Assembly (NCBI GenBank): GCA_963277665.1
Contig: OY728165.1
Coordinates: 1,149,262,050 to 1,149,326,049 of the forward strand
Source of the DNA: Viscum album
Taxonomy: Eukaryota; Streptophyta; Magnoliopsida; Santalales; Viscaceae
Reading direction: 5' to 3'
Length of the DNA stretch: 64,000 nt
The translations under genes and the position numbers were made by a program. A model generated the notes under the pieces. It did not search any database. It was not told the origin of the DNA and saw only the letters and a list, made by a program, of their open reading frames with translations. Below, piece after piece: positions 24,920 through 36,720 of this stretch; position 1 is the first letter of the stretch, and every line of letters starts with the position of its first letter.

Positions 24920-26648
24920 TGTTGGTCGGAGTGGAATCTCAAGAGGGGGGAGAATTGAGTTCCTACTTAAAATATCTATTAAAAACATTATTATAAAGAT
25001 CCCCCAAATTTGGAAAATGGCCCAGTTAATTAAGTCAATAAAGATATAGATCTCTAATTGGACAACAGGTTTCTCAAAGGGTGATTAGTACTTAGTTGAA
25101 TTAGTGGATAACACTTCTTCAACTTTTGAGACAAGTTTACTAAATTAAAAATATAAAAACACTAACCAAAACTAACTATCAAAGTGAAAGAAAAACAGTA
25201 TTAAGTTTTAGAAAATATAAGCAGTGGAAAATAGATAAAACACAGTATAATATTATATTGTGCATAGTGAAGTAAAACAAGAGGTTTAGTCTCAAGCTGA
25301 GACTTAATCCTCTCCACTTGGTGATCACTTTCCACCAAACAGTTTATGTTAGCAATAAAATTGATACACAGTCTATATCAGGCTTTACAGTAATTATCAC
25401 AAACTGCCCAGGGTTCACCCCCTCTTCCACAGTTCTTCATGGAAAAAACAACTAGTATATACCACATACAGTCTCTTCCACAATTATATGTGGGAAAAAA
25501 TGTAGATGAAGTTTGATGTGAGGATATTCAGTATCCTCCGGTTTAAGCACAGGAGACAGTGTGTGAAATAGATAGACACACACTTCTTAGAAATGTAAAA
25601 AGAAGGAACACAATTTAGAAATTATGATGAGATAGAGTTTAGAAGTCTATGTGTGTTTTTAGTTCATCTCTTGACTCCTTTAAGTGAAGAACTTGAAGTT
25701 TGAGTCTATCTCTGGAAGTTGTCTCCAAAACAGAGTGTTGCAACTCTAGGTAATATCTTTCAGGAATTGAGTGTTCTACTTCTTGAAATTTTATGAGACA
25801 CTGAAGGCAACCTCAATTTGTTTTCCAAAAATGATCTTCTTGAAGTTGTAGGGGTTCTATGTGAAGGTGGTTGACTAGTTCTTCCTTGTTCTTCAGTAAT
25901 TTCTTCCTTATGCAATTAACTTCTAAAATTGCATTACTCATTTTTCATTATGCCTTTATATATCTTTATTCCTCGGTCTTCTCTTTCATATTTGAGGTCC
26001 AACAATTGGAGTAATATCATCACGTACAATCTGTATTGTACCTTGTACTGTCAAGATATGGTCTCCAAATATGTCTACAATAAACATTAATTAAGTCAGA
26101 ATCATTAAAGTTTGCAAATATGGACGTTAGAATAATCATAAGAATTTGACAAAGTAAGGGTATCAATAGACTGGAAATGGTTGACTTTACATCGGTAGGA
26201 TTCAATAGTAGGTTCACATTGGCAACATACAAGTGTAACCTTCCATCAGTAACCTTCAGTGGTAACCTTTAATAGTAGGCTTGCATCGGTGACCTTAATA
26301 TCGATGACCATGTATCGGTAACCCTGTATCGGTGAACTTGTATCGGTGACCTTGTATCGTTGACCTTGTTTCAGTGACCTCATATCGGTGACCTTGTATT
26401 GGTGACCTCGTATTGCTGACATGGTATTAGTGACCTTGTATCGTTGACCTTGTACTTCGATAAATTCTGAAATGTAAGCTTAAAATGAGAGCAGTGAGAT
26501 TTACAGTACATATGTATTACTTTGAGATAAGCATTATTTTCATAGAAATGATTATCCTGTAGGAGAAATAAGATGCTTTATATAAATGAAACATGATTTG
26601 GGATTATCATAACATGATTTGGGATTATCAAAACAGGTTAGTCCAACA
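24920..26648 (-). repeat. 5' LTR of the copia element (right copy)
   Basis: Full-length counterpart of 14503-16232, differing by scattered substitutions and small indels. It starts 'tgttggtcgg' and ends 'gtccaaca', giving perfect TG..CA termini. It holds the 14-bp tandem array at about 26270-26460. No gene is inside it. Confidence 0.93.
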
Positions 26649-28516
26649 TATAATATAATATAAAAATATGGTGCTCTAATAACAATTCCATGATGATTTT
26701 TCCCTCTTCCTCAACATCATATTTCCTAATCCATCTGTTTTTTAAAGTAATCAAGCTCAAAGACACCAAGGATAATTCATTATAACAAGAACCTTTTGGA
26801 TCACATCATCCCATCATCACATAACATGCACCCCATGCATCAAATCAACCCATGACATACAATGCACCACATACATCACATTATCCTATCAAATTTCTAG
26901 ATAGTAACCAAGTATTTATTGAGAACCATCATAAATAATATTTCATTTATTATACCGCAACTCATCATAGCCCACATACATCATAACTATAACAATCCAT
27001 AGGATATTATATTCAAATATATATGTGTGTGATAATAACTAGAAAACATTATATCCCTATAAACACATATATGGGAAACTATAACCACCATACATTCCAG
27101 AACAAAATAACAAAAGGATAAAAGAGTAGGGACAGAGGGGGTAGTCATCCATCAATTCCTCTCTAAACTGTATATTGACTGAAAAACCCTCACATAGTCC
27201 ACTGGGTGAAAATCACCATATTAATATGGGTGGGGTAGCATATGAAATCACAAAACTTATAGTATAGAATATATCTCACAACCACACTATGTGAATTAAT
27301 ATAATATCAGTATTAAATAAATCCATCATCTCTCAAACACCCAGTTACCACTACTAAATACTAGATATCCTATAAGAACACAAGTGTTCAATGAGATTAA
27401 TTTAATCCATAATTTCATAATAACAGTATAACTTACATTAATTAATTCATTATCCATAAATTAACAAAGTTCCTTTAAAATTTCCTTAACCACAAAGTAA
27501 ATACACGCCCTCTCATCATAATTTAACTGATTCCATGGATCCACAAGACAATCAATGTTTTTATTACATTTATGAACCAATTCCATGGGTTAAAACATTT
27601 ATTATTCATTATCATTCCATAACTATTGGTACTATTGTAAATTTCTTATGATTCCCTAAAAGAGATACATAACCAAGTACAATAAGATGACTCAAGCTAT
27701 GGAGAAAGGAATTCAGCTAATAAATAAGCCCAAACATCCAAATTTTAGATCATATCATGATCAAATAAGCATATATCCTTCAACATAATAATAGTATATC
27801 CCATATTTAACATGTCCCTTTATTCTCGGTTTCATCCCTGATACCACCATGCATATCACTAAGAATACCTCCATCATAAGCATCAAATAACACCACAAAC
27901 CTAGTTCTACCTTCTTATATATCACTAAACCATTATCCATATTAGGCTCACATCACATCGCATAGTGAGGCTCACTCTAGGAGAAAAAAAAATGTTAGAA
28001 AACAAAAAAAGTGTCAACAGATAATCTAGTTCCAATAAAGAAGGCGGTGTGCTTTGATATGCAAATAATAATTCTCAACCCCAAAAATTTATCTTTACCA
28101 AAAAAATTATTACCATCTTGGATTGACCGATTCATTTAATACAGGTTACAACTAAGTTTAACTTAAGGAATCAACAACTTAAAGGTAGTAATTATTTAAT
28201 CAATCCCTCAAGAAAATGTTTTTGTTTCCTTAAAATTAAAGGAAGAAAATTCTCATTTATCATACCTATTTATTGTTATCAACAACAATAATTTCAAACT
28301 ATATGTTCTTAATCCAACTTCATTCACATATGGAAGAAACAGTTCAATCAAATATGCATCAGACATCATTTGGTTTCCATCAAATTATAAGAATCTATAG
28401 ATTAAATAAAAATGATTCTTTAATTATTTATCCAACCAATCATTTTTAGTTTTACATTATTATACCATTTTCATCAATATAAACAATATAAACCCCAATA
28501 TAACAAATATTATTTT
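26649..28516 (-). repeat. Chromovirus A 5' LTR, part 2 of 3
   Basis: AT-rich LTR DNA between the copia and the Tat-like insertions. From about 27690 it aligns with 6850-7670 of the 3' LTR. Shared marks are 'catgcatatcactaagaa' and 'catatggaaga'. The left part (26649-27690) has no counterpart in the truncated 3' LTR. There is no gene in it. Confidence 0.7.
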
Positions 28517-28611
28517 CAGTGCTAAAAATCTAAAGGGAGAATGATAATAAGAAAGGCTCTGAAGCTGCCTCACAAACACCTTTCGTGAATCGCCATGGCC
28601 CTACGAGCCTG

Positions 28612-28850
28612 CCATGAAGCTAGTAGGCGGGATGCTCCGAGAGCCCCCATTGACGTTTGAAAGCCCCCCGTGAATCCAGGAGGAGGGATGCTCTGTGAGA
28701 CCCATTGAGGTTCGTGAACCCACTGTGAAGCCAGCAGGAAGGATGCTCCAGGAGCCCCCATTGACGTTCACGAGCTCGCCACCAAGGAAGGAGGTGGGAT
28801 GCTTCATGAGCCCCCATTGACGTTCGCGAGCCTATCGCAGAGCACACTCC
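28612..28850 (+). repeat. U3 repeats with TGACG motifs (5' LTR)
   Basis: Four units of about 54-57 bp share 'ggatgctccgtgagccccca' followed by 'ttgacgttcgcgag'. TGACG cores lie at about 28651, 28762 and 28818, with a changed one at 28705. TGACG is the core of plant bZIP/TGA factor sites (as-1-like). The array ends about 45 bp before the TATA box, where LTR enhancers sit. The overlapping minus-strand frames 28570-28847 are open only because of the repeat. Confidence 0.75.
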
Positions 28851-28892
28851 GTCTTCGCACCAAGCGCACTATGCTTCATGGTGCCTCTTTCT

Positions 28893-28900
28893 TATAAATA
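28893..28900 (+). promoter_or_regulatory. TATA box of the 28 kb element (5' LTR)
   Basis: TATAAATA, followed at once by a run of 13 C. The same place in the 3' LTR (53059-53066) reads CATAAATA followed by 'ccggcctccccc'. It would start the genomic RNA about 30 bp downstream. Confidence 0.75.
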
Positions 28901-30171
28901 CCCCCCCCCCCCCATTCCAAAAGCATGGATCATCTGACTATTCCCCTTCCCAACTCCCAAATCGCGAAGCACTTTCTGCTCTGCAAACCATGACCTACTC
29001 AAGGTACTTTTGATCTTCTAAGTGCCTCTCCCTTGCCTTGTGTTCACCCCCTCTTTCGAGAGGGATGCCTTTCATGAATCCCACGAGCCTTATTGAAGGA
29101 AGGAGATACCCATAGGGACTCAGGTCATCTTGGATCATTTATTCTTCACGAATCACCCCCCATACACACGTGACTCAAATAATAAGGTAGAGTCACTATG
29201 CCTCACGAAGAACCTTGATTCATAGGACCATGCTTTGCGAGGCACCCCTTCTTTGTAGGTATTTGCTTCGTGATTTCCCTTACACTTCGTGAATAACCTC
29301 TTGTATGCACCTATTCCCTATTCCTAGGCTAGGTCACTTCACTTTGCAAAGCCCGAACCTTCATGAAGTCCTTCCATTACATGGAGCACCAGAGCTCTAT
29401 GATACCTCTACTCAAAAACCCCTTTACTCTGCAACTCCCTCTCCCATGCATCCTCCTAGGTTTGTACAAAGAAACTTCAAATTCCCTTGGAGGATACTGT
29501 CCATTGCATTGCTTCACCTCATGCTTCTTCGCATAGGCATGCTAACGGCTATTGCTTCTTCGCATAGCCATTCTAATGTGGACCCCCCCCCCCCAATAGT
29601 TCGCTTCATGGCAGCCCCTAGCCATGGCGTTGCTGATTCCTTCCCTTCCCTAAGGGGTGGGAGGTAACCATCATGTATGTCCTAGGGGTGCGGAGTGAAC
29701 CCACCTCGTCCGAGCTGTAGGATGTTAAACTACCAAGAACCCTCGTCCGCAGCACATGACATTAAACTGTGACTTCCCCCCATGCATCCTACACAGGGAA
29801 AGGGAAACAACCCTGGTGTAAGCCCCTGGATTTCCTTACAGCAGGTATCATCCCTTCCCCTCCTCTCTTCAGGGGTGCCAAGTCCCTCTCCTGCTGGGCT
29901 TTGTCACCATTCGGGTCTCCATCCTAATGTAAGTCCAAATCTTCATCACCTCGGGCTGCTAACCAGGCGTAATCCCCTATTTCCTCTTTGGGCTGCTAAC
30001 CACACGTAAGCCCCACTCCACTTCCCACGGATGCACCTTTCGCGACGTGATCATTATTTATTTGTTTTATCTTGTTTATCACACCGATCATGACTCACGT
30101 GGGCTTAAAGCAACCATTAACCAAGAAAAACACTTTGGGAAGCCTAGAGTGTAAGTCCCACACCCATTACC

Positions 30172-31660
30172 AAACTACGTGGACTTTGATCCTTGCCAAG
30201 GTGAGGTACATAGGAAGCCTCCACGAGGGTCAATCCCAACACTCCATTAGTTCTGACCACCTTCACATCAGTTCCATCCCATATGAACTATGAGGAAATT
30301 GATCCTTTCCAAGGAAAGGTACGTAGGAAGCCTCCACGAGGTTCAATCCCCACAACCATTGGACCCAACTACCCCACGTCGGTGCACTAAACCCCTACCC
30401 ATCCTGAACTACATGGACTTTGATCCTTGCCAAGGCAAGGTACATAGGAAGCCTCCTTGAGGTTCAAGCCCAACAACCATTGGTCCCTCTGACCCCCTTC
30501 ACATCGGTTCACCAACACCTTGGGAAGCCTAGAGTGAAAGCCCCACATCGCCCCCTGAACTACATGGACTTTCATCCATTCTAAGGCAAGGTACGTAGGG
30601 AGCCTCCCTTAGGTTCAAGCCCAACAACTGGTCGTTCCTACCACATTCACATCAGTTCACTAGCACCTTGGGCAGCCTAGAGTGTAATCCCCACACACCC
30701 CCTGAACTACATGGACTTTGATCCCTGCCAAGGCAGGGTACGTAGGAAGCCTCCCTGAGGTTCAAGCCCAACACCCAGTCATTCTGACCACATTCACGTC
30801 GGTTCACCAACACCTTGGGCAGCCTAGAGTGTAATGCCCACATCACCAGCTAAACTATGAGGTCTTTGATCCTTTCCAAGGCAAGGTACATAGGAAGCCT
30901 CCCTGAGGTTCAATCCCACCAACCATTGGACCCTAGGTCCTCCTTCACATCAATTCACCGACCCACATGAACTATGTGGTCTTTGATCCTTGCTAAGGAA
31001 AGGTATATAGGAAGCCTCCTTGTGGTTCAAGCCCACCACCCATTGGTCGCTCCGACCCCTTTACGTCGTTTCACCAACACCTTGGGCTACCTCAGAGAGT
31101 AAGCCCCAAATGCCCCATATTCTGAACTACAAGGATTTTAATCCTTGCCAAGGTAGGGTACGTAAGAAGTATCCCTGAGGTTCAAGCCTGACACCCATCA
31201 TTTCTGACCCCCTTTCACGTCAGTTCGCCCCCTGTCCTGCTTGATGTTAAACTGTGGGCCTCAATCAGCGGTAATCTGTTGTGACCCTATTCAGCGGTAA
31301 GCTTTAGACATACCTATTTAGTGGTAAGCTGTTGGGACCCTATTCAGGGGTAATCCACTGACATCCCTATTCAGCGGTAAGCTTTTGACATCCCTTTTCT
31401 GCAGAAAACCATCGATATCTCTATTCAGCGGTAAGCAGTTGACATCCCTATTCAGCGGTAAGCGGTTGAAACCCCATCCAGTGGTAAGCCTGTGTGACCT
31501 CAATCAGCGGTAATCCATTGACACCCCTATCCAGTAGTAATCTGTTGCAACATCATCTAGTGGTAAGCTGTTAAAAACACCAATTTGCGATAATCCATCA
31601 TCACATGAACTATTTAGACTTTGATTCCCTAGAATGGGGATACATAGGAAGCCTCTTCAA
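30172..31660 (+). repeat. Nine hairpin modules in the 5' LTR
   Basis: Nine modules start at 30172, 30285, 30406, 30557, 30704, 30852, 30969, 31124 and 31607. Each reads about GAACTACGTGGACTTTGAT, then a 6-bp stem CCTTGC-caa-GGCAAGG or a variant, then TACGTAGGAAGCC and a GGTTCAAGCCC segment. The stem changes on both sides together: CCCTGC/GCAGGG at 30722, CCTTTC/GAAAGG at 30303, CCTTGC/GCAAGG at 30424. The outer CTACGT/ACGTAG arms can also pair. Between modules are 'cctagagtgtaa' and 'ttcacgtcggttca' blocks. This pattern suggests selection on an RNA or single-stranded structure. Confidence 0.85.
31258..31590 (+). repeat. Tandem 'gcggtaag' array in the 5' LTR
   Basis: About 11 units of roughly 28-30 bp with the core 'cctattcagcggtaagc' and then 'gttgacatc'. 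The same array is at 55415-55745 in the 3' LTR. Its function is unknown. The minus-strand frame 31318-31503 is open only because of the repeat. Confidence 0.88.
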
Positions 31661-32471
31661 GGCTCAAGCCCAAATCCATCATCATCCTCATGAATGTTCC
31701 ATCCCATTCACCATCCACCTCATGGAACCTTCCATCATCCATCCCGATTCTTACCCAGGCTGCCACATCCTGGTAGAGTCATGCCACCCCATTCCTCATT
31801 CCATTTAATAGAAATCCAGAATCCAACCACACGTTGACCATAGCATCGGTGTTCCTTCCAGGGGTTTCACCCATCTGATCCACTCTAGCCAGTGTTATGA
31901 TCATCCTGATCCATCTCTGCTGGATGTTATACTTGCGGCATAACCTGTGTTAAATATGGGAAGATGAGGAAAACCTCTGATACATGCCTATGGAATAAAA
32001 TTCCCCACATTTGATGTGGGATGTCTCGGGCATCTGAGCCCTTGAGAAGTCCTATAATAAAGGAAATAAACCCATACACACCAATCCCCCAGTGTCCAAA
32101 CATGCTAGTGATGCCCAACAAGACTACTTTTCTGAATGAAGGTTGCTGCCCTGACTGGACCCTTCAGAATATCCCGACAGAAGAAGTGTAATTAACTAGT
32201 GTCCATGAGGATGTGGCACTAGGAAGAGTTTCACGAACAAGGTCTTAAATATATGAGGTAGACCCAGACTAGGTGACAAGTTCTGAGGAGGAATAAAAGG
32301 AATAAAGAACTGACATCCTATCATCCTGTTTCGATCAATGAGAAAATATCCCTGAACAAGGAGTGGATGTCACCTGCCATTGGATAGTTGGAATGTGGGG
32401 TAACAAAACCGCACCTTTCATCCTCAAGAAGACGGACGTGTGTGCCCTGGAGAATGCTTCAGAAATAGAAA

Positions 32472-32491
32472 TGGTGAACCCGACATGAAGG
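32472..32491 (+). other. Primer binding site of the 28 kb element (candidate)
   Basis: TGGTGAACCCGACATGAAGG lies four bases inside the 5' LTR end. The starting TGG fits the CCA end of a tRNA. I could not assign the tRNA with confidence. Confidence 0.6.
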
Positions 32492-34700
32492 TCTTCTCCT
32501 CAATGTGGAGATTAGTATCACTCGAGGCATCAATGGATTGACATGTCACCAGATCCAGTTATCCAGTGTTGGGTCCCACAAAGAAAATAGTGTGCATGGC
32601 GGGAAACTCGCCAGAAGTTGGGGTAATAGAACATTGGACATCTTGTTATGTGACGTTGTCAGTGTGGATCCCTCTTACTGGTCATGGAAGATAGAATGGC
32701 ATTGGGGATTTGGTCATCAGTTCCTTTTTCTTTCAGCACTGATGAGTTAATCTCCCTACTTTAAAGAATTAGTTTGGTTCATTAGGATCATGGTCACGTC
32801 CTGCACATCAACGTAGGGGAAGGGGCGGCGTGAACACGACAGTCCCACATGGTTCCACCGCTTCCACGATGACCTATACACCCATGGTTGTGGGGCATCC
32901 ACGCCCCATCTCACCCACTTGAGGTTATCCAATGAAGGGTAATCAATGACCTCATGCACTGTTACGAGGAGGAGGGCATAATCCTGAATCGGGATATGGC
33001 CCACCTAGATCTGGAGGCGTTTGTACCTCATCACCAACACCGCCCTCGAGGGCCATCCGGGGATCCACTGCTCCCCATGCCAACATACAATAGTTTTAGG
33101 ATCCTCTCCCAAGAATTCTTTTATGACTATCTACCTTACGCGGACGAGGTATGTGACATCTGGCCCACCCGGTTAGAGTCCCCTTCTAGGGGCTCCCAGT
33201 GAGGGCTCCCACCCAGTCGTGTTAGCACTACCACTCGGTCTTGCTGGATGAGGAGCATGTGAGCTACGTACCTACAGCATCAGCTCCAGTTTGTCCAACC
33301 TGACACCAGCGTTGAGCGCAAGTTGAGGATGCCCACCAAGGGGCGTCAACGTCGATGAGTACTATGGCCCAAGACATCGCTGACACGTACTGTCAGTTCC
33401 CTGTGTACACTGAGTAGGGGAACATATACACTCAACCAGGATCGAGCCCCCAACCGCCCCACAGGCAGGCTGGGTCGACTCTCGTGTTCGCCGACATAGG
33501 CAGTGGCCGCTGTGAACTAACCCGCAGTGATGTCACCCAGTACGGAGGTCCTCCCAATACAACTAACATGGAATGTGCGGGCCTCCCCTCTTCAAGTATC
33601 GGTATGGAGGTTCATTCCATGCCACCCTCAATCCAAATGAGGGTCTTCCCTATGGCAGTGAAACTCGGTACAGAAGTCTCTCTCATGCGCATTACACTAG
33701 GTATGGAGTCATTCCTCCTCCCTCAACTACTGTTGTAAGGACATTGCCCATTTGGTCTCTCTTCTATGCGGGGACCCTCCCCGTGTCTTCTATGTAGCTG
33801 GTAAAGGTCCTCCTTGCCTTGGAAATTATAGGGGTAAAGGCTAACCTCACCTCACTAGCACCCAACACGGAGGTCCTACCCGTTTTCAGCTAGACCGGTA
33901 CAAGGTCCCTCCTCATACTCAAGTCACTAAGGGAAACAAACGTGGAGGTCCTCCCCATGCTCCTTCAAGTTCTAGAGGAGGTCTTGCCTACTCCAATGCT
34001 ATCCATGGAGGTCCTCCCCAGGTCCCTTTTGACATATGTCCCGATGCTCCTCGCACCCCAGCTTACTCAGGTGGAAACCCTCTCTGCCTCAGCCCTAGTG
34101 CATCCGAAGGACCCCGTGTTAGAAATAAGACATGTACTAAGGAGCCACCTAGGGGAAGGAAGTCAGGTCGTCACCTCCGTAAGAAGAATTATGGGAAGGT
34201 CCGAATAGAGATTAAACCAGTCCACTTCTCAGACGCTAAGGTGGAGTACAAATTAGTAGGGGAACCCTCCCCTCACTTATCCAAGTCAAGGGTCAGAGCC
34301 GGAACAAGATGCATCATCCTAGTAATCCTGAAATATGAGGTCCATCAGATTCCCACATCCCTCCATTGGTATATCCAAGAGGATGAAAAATTGGTGAACC
34401 CATAGGTCATGGTTGTGCAATCACCACCGTTGTCACCAGAAGCACTCTCTACCTCAATAAGAGATCACGAAGAACTATTCTATGGACCAATGGCAGGTGA
34501 GAAGCAACATGAACTATAGCCTGTGGCCCTAGACCCTGGGCCAGGGAATGTGGGCATTAGCCCATCTTACTGCGATGTAGAGTCTAGGTCAGTACACTCT
34601 TCGAAGGATATCCTGAGATTCGACATCCAGTCAGCCCGCTTGCTGTACTCTCCACCAGCCAGCCTTCCATCCCAGTAGTCTCCTTCTGTACCGCTGTCAG
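32492..34700 (+). pseudogene. Leader and pre-gag region of the 28 kb element
   Basis: Several short + strand pieces (32505-32750, 32954-33202, 33573-33797, 33942-34208) suggest an ancient ORF upstream of gag, as known for Ogre-type elements (ORF1). Within 33480-34060 the DNA repeatedly shows 'ggaggtcctcccc', giving Gly/Pro/Tyr-rich peptide such as RYGGSFHATLNPNEG. No known domain was recognised and stops are dense, so this may also be a non-coding leader. Confidence 0.4.
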
Positions 34701-34739
34701 TTCCTCAGCCACCCCCAGTTGACAAATGGAACAATCAAG

Positions 34740-36720
34740 TGCTAGACCCTGAATCTTAGATGAGGAGCTTATGGAACATCCTTCTAGCAGAACACTTCCC
34801 CAAGATGTTTTGGCCTATGGATGTGCCTAATTTTTGCGCACCGGAATCCCTCACCCCAGATGAGGTTGAATGTTTCTGCCAAACCCTATGGGAAATGAAC
34901 TTTCGCCTTCATTATCAGTGAGTGGTTTATCCTAGGATCCAAGCGCATTTTGAAGAAGTTTGCGAGAAATGTCGTTTAGTCGATCTGGTTTCGCTCCCTA
35001 TGGCTCAGTGCCCTGAGTCACCAAGCCGCCTTAAAGGCCCTCCAACAATAATGCATTCAGAGTTTCAAGGTACTCTGAAAAGTTATCATGGAGGCATACC
35101 CCCACATGCAAGTCCATGGATGGGGGCAGTACGCTACCCTCCTCTTCAGTCCTATCTAGCAGCAACCCAGCTTTCTTGGCGATATCGAGGACATGCCCCC
35201 AGGAAGGGTCATGGTCAACATGGTTGACCTAGTGGACGGGGAGTATGAGTTGGAGATTCTTGATGGGGACTTACCCTTCGAGGGTGTTCCACCACTATTG
35301 GATCCATCGGGGCAGATTACTTGCCAGCAGAGGAACCTACTAGGTCTCCCTGCACCCATCGAGGCTTTAGTGCTCAGCTGGAATTCCAGTAAAGGTAAAG
35401 ATCATGTTGGACCTGCCAAGCACTCCAAACCATCCGCCTCAATGCATAAGATGGAGGAAGACCATGAGAAGGACAAATTGCGCCAGCAACTTTCTAAGCA
35501 GAAGAAGTTGGTCGATAACCTCTTATTTGAATGCACAATAGAGCAATGACTAGACTATAGTGATCCTAGGCCAGGGTACTAGGGGTAGGAACAGATTTCC
35601 CTTAGAGAGATACCTCTAGGAGACCCTGATCGTTCTTCCCCCGCAGACAGGGTTGAGGCCTGAACTTACAGCAAGATGGCATGATATGTCTCATCAAACC
35701 CTCCCGAACGGAATGAAAATCCAAGGGACCCAACTCGGGCTCCCCCAGACACCCCAAAGGTCAAGCCGCCAGTCGCACCACGAGCCGCTGGGTCTTCTTA
35801 CCATGTTGAAGAACCCACCAACATGCTCGTGGTTAGGGATCCCTGTCAAGATAGGGACCCCTACCCATATGATCCAATGGTGGCACTCATTTCATGCCTT
35901 GAGGCATTGGAAACATGACAGGTGGCAATCCCTCCTGATGGTAAGCCAAATTCAGCATGGGTGGATGATATTCCTGCACCTCCAGGTTTCATGAATCTAA
36001 CCTTCTCTCCCTTTAATGGGATAGGGGATCCGTCGCAGCACCTGGCCCACTTCAACTCAAGTTGTGGGCCCATATTCGGAACTCCAGTGTAGAAGGAGGC
36101 TGCCAAACTCCGCTACTTTGTTCAGAAATTGGAGGGGCCTGCATTTGTCTGGTACAAAAAGCTTCACGTTGGATCCGTAACCAGGTGGGAGGACCTTCGC
36201 ATGCAATTACTCTACCAATTCATCTCCACCATGTATAAAATGAACATTGCAGACCTCTTTAAGTTCAAAAAAAATCTTGGTGATCAAATTGAGGAATTCA
36301 TAGCTCAGTGGAATGGGCTTACATATTCCCTTGACATGCCACTAACTCAGAAGTGATTACTGACAATGTGTGTAGGAAATGTCAAGATGGAGTTGGTTCC
36401 CTCTCTAAGAAACTAGAACTACCCAAGAGGATTCTGAGACTTCTCTGATAAGGCCCAATGCCTAGAAGAAGCCCTGCAACAGGCCATCTAGGCACACCCG
36501 TTGCCTCCTATAATTCCCGCAAGGAGGGCTGTCAAAGCTGGGCCCGCCACGGTGGCCCAAATAGAGGCCCCCAGATAGCCGGAGCTATTGCCAGTGGAGC
36601 CACCTCTGCAACCTCACAGAGGCCCACCACCACAGGTGCAGCCTTCGGCCCAGTAGTGGCTTCCTCAGAATCGGTAGGTGCCCCCGCAAAATGTACTACC
36701 ACCGCATAAGAAGGACAACC
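34740..36720 (+). pseudogene. Gag of the 28 kb element
   Basis: The N-terminal part (34760-35550) holds a charged segment that ends in a likely coiled coil (about 35450-35545, HEKDKLRQQLSKQKKLVDNL). The gag domain proper spans 35985-36355: FSPFNGIGDPSQHLAHFNSS, then AAKLRYFVQKLEGPAFVWY and LLYQFISTMYKMNIADLFKF. This matches the Tat/Athila gag pattern (F.G..DP..H...F, L.G.A..WY, F...F). A Pro/Gln-rich tail follows (36460-36720). No CCHC knuckle could be read. A few stops break it. Gag forms the particle that carries the RNA. Confidence 0.85.

Larger units (their letters stand above)
14503..26648 (-). mobile_element. Ty1/copia element, SIRE-like, nested in chromovirus A
   Basis: A complete but decayed 12.1 kb copia element on the minus strand. 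Its two LTRs are 1730 bp (14503-16232) and 1729 bp (24920-26648). PBS and PPT sit directly inside the LTRs, and gag, protease, integrase, RT and RNase H follow in copia order. The flanks 'tatat' (14498-14502) and 'tataa' (26649-26653) form a near-perfect 5-bp target-site duplication. The large extra ORF between RNase H and the 3' LTR is characteristic of the SIRE/Maximus lineage. Stops in every domain make it non-autonomous. It inserted into the 5' LTR of chromovirus A. Confidence 0.92.
28517..32467 (+). repeat. 5' LTR of the 28 kb element
   Basis: It aligns ungapped at its start with 52682 if the TGGCACC start is read as CAGTGCT, with differences all of transition type. It ends 'gaaata', opposite 'gaaaaca' at 56623. 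In order it holds the U3 repeats, a TATA box, a C-rich leader, nine hairpin modules, a 'gcggtaag' tandem array, and then 'cctcatgaa' and U5 segments. Short open frames in it (for example 29305-29667) are not conserved coding regions. Confidence 0.93.

Noticed and set aside
28517..28521. Target-site duplication of the 28 kb element
   Set aside because: Bases beside the two LTR borders ('atttt' and 'tttat') are similar but too AT-rich and imperfect to call.
28570..28847. Three overlapping minus-strand frames of 63-75 codons
   Set aside because: They are open only because the U3 repeat has units of about 54-57 bp without stops; the peptides are repeats of the same DNA in different frames.
29305..29667. 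120-codon + strand ORF in the 5' LTR
   Set aside because: The same place in the 3' LTR (53480-53840) does not keep the frame in full, and there is no family similarity; it is LTR leader DNA.
30172..31660. Possible CRISPR-like array of repeats
   Set aside because: Spacing is irregular (113-483 bp), intervening DNA is itself repeated, and the context is a plant LTR.
35861..36106. Minus-strand ORF over gag
   Set aside because: Shadow of the + strand gag domain, which has clear family motifs in its own frame.
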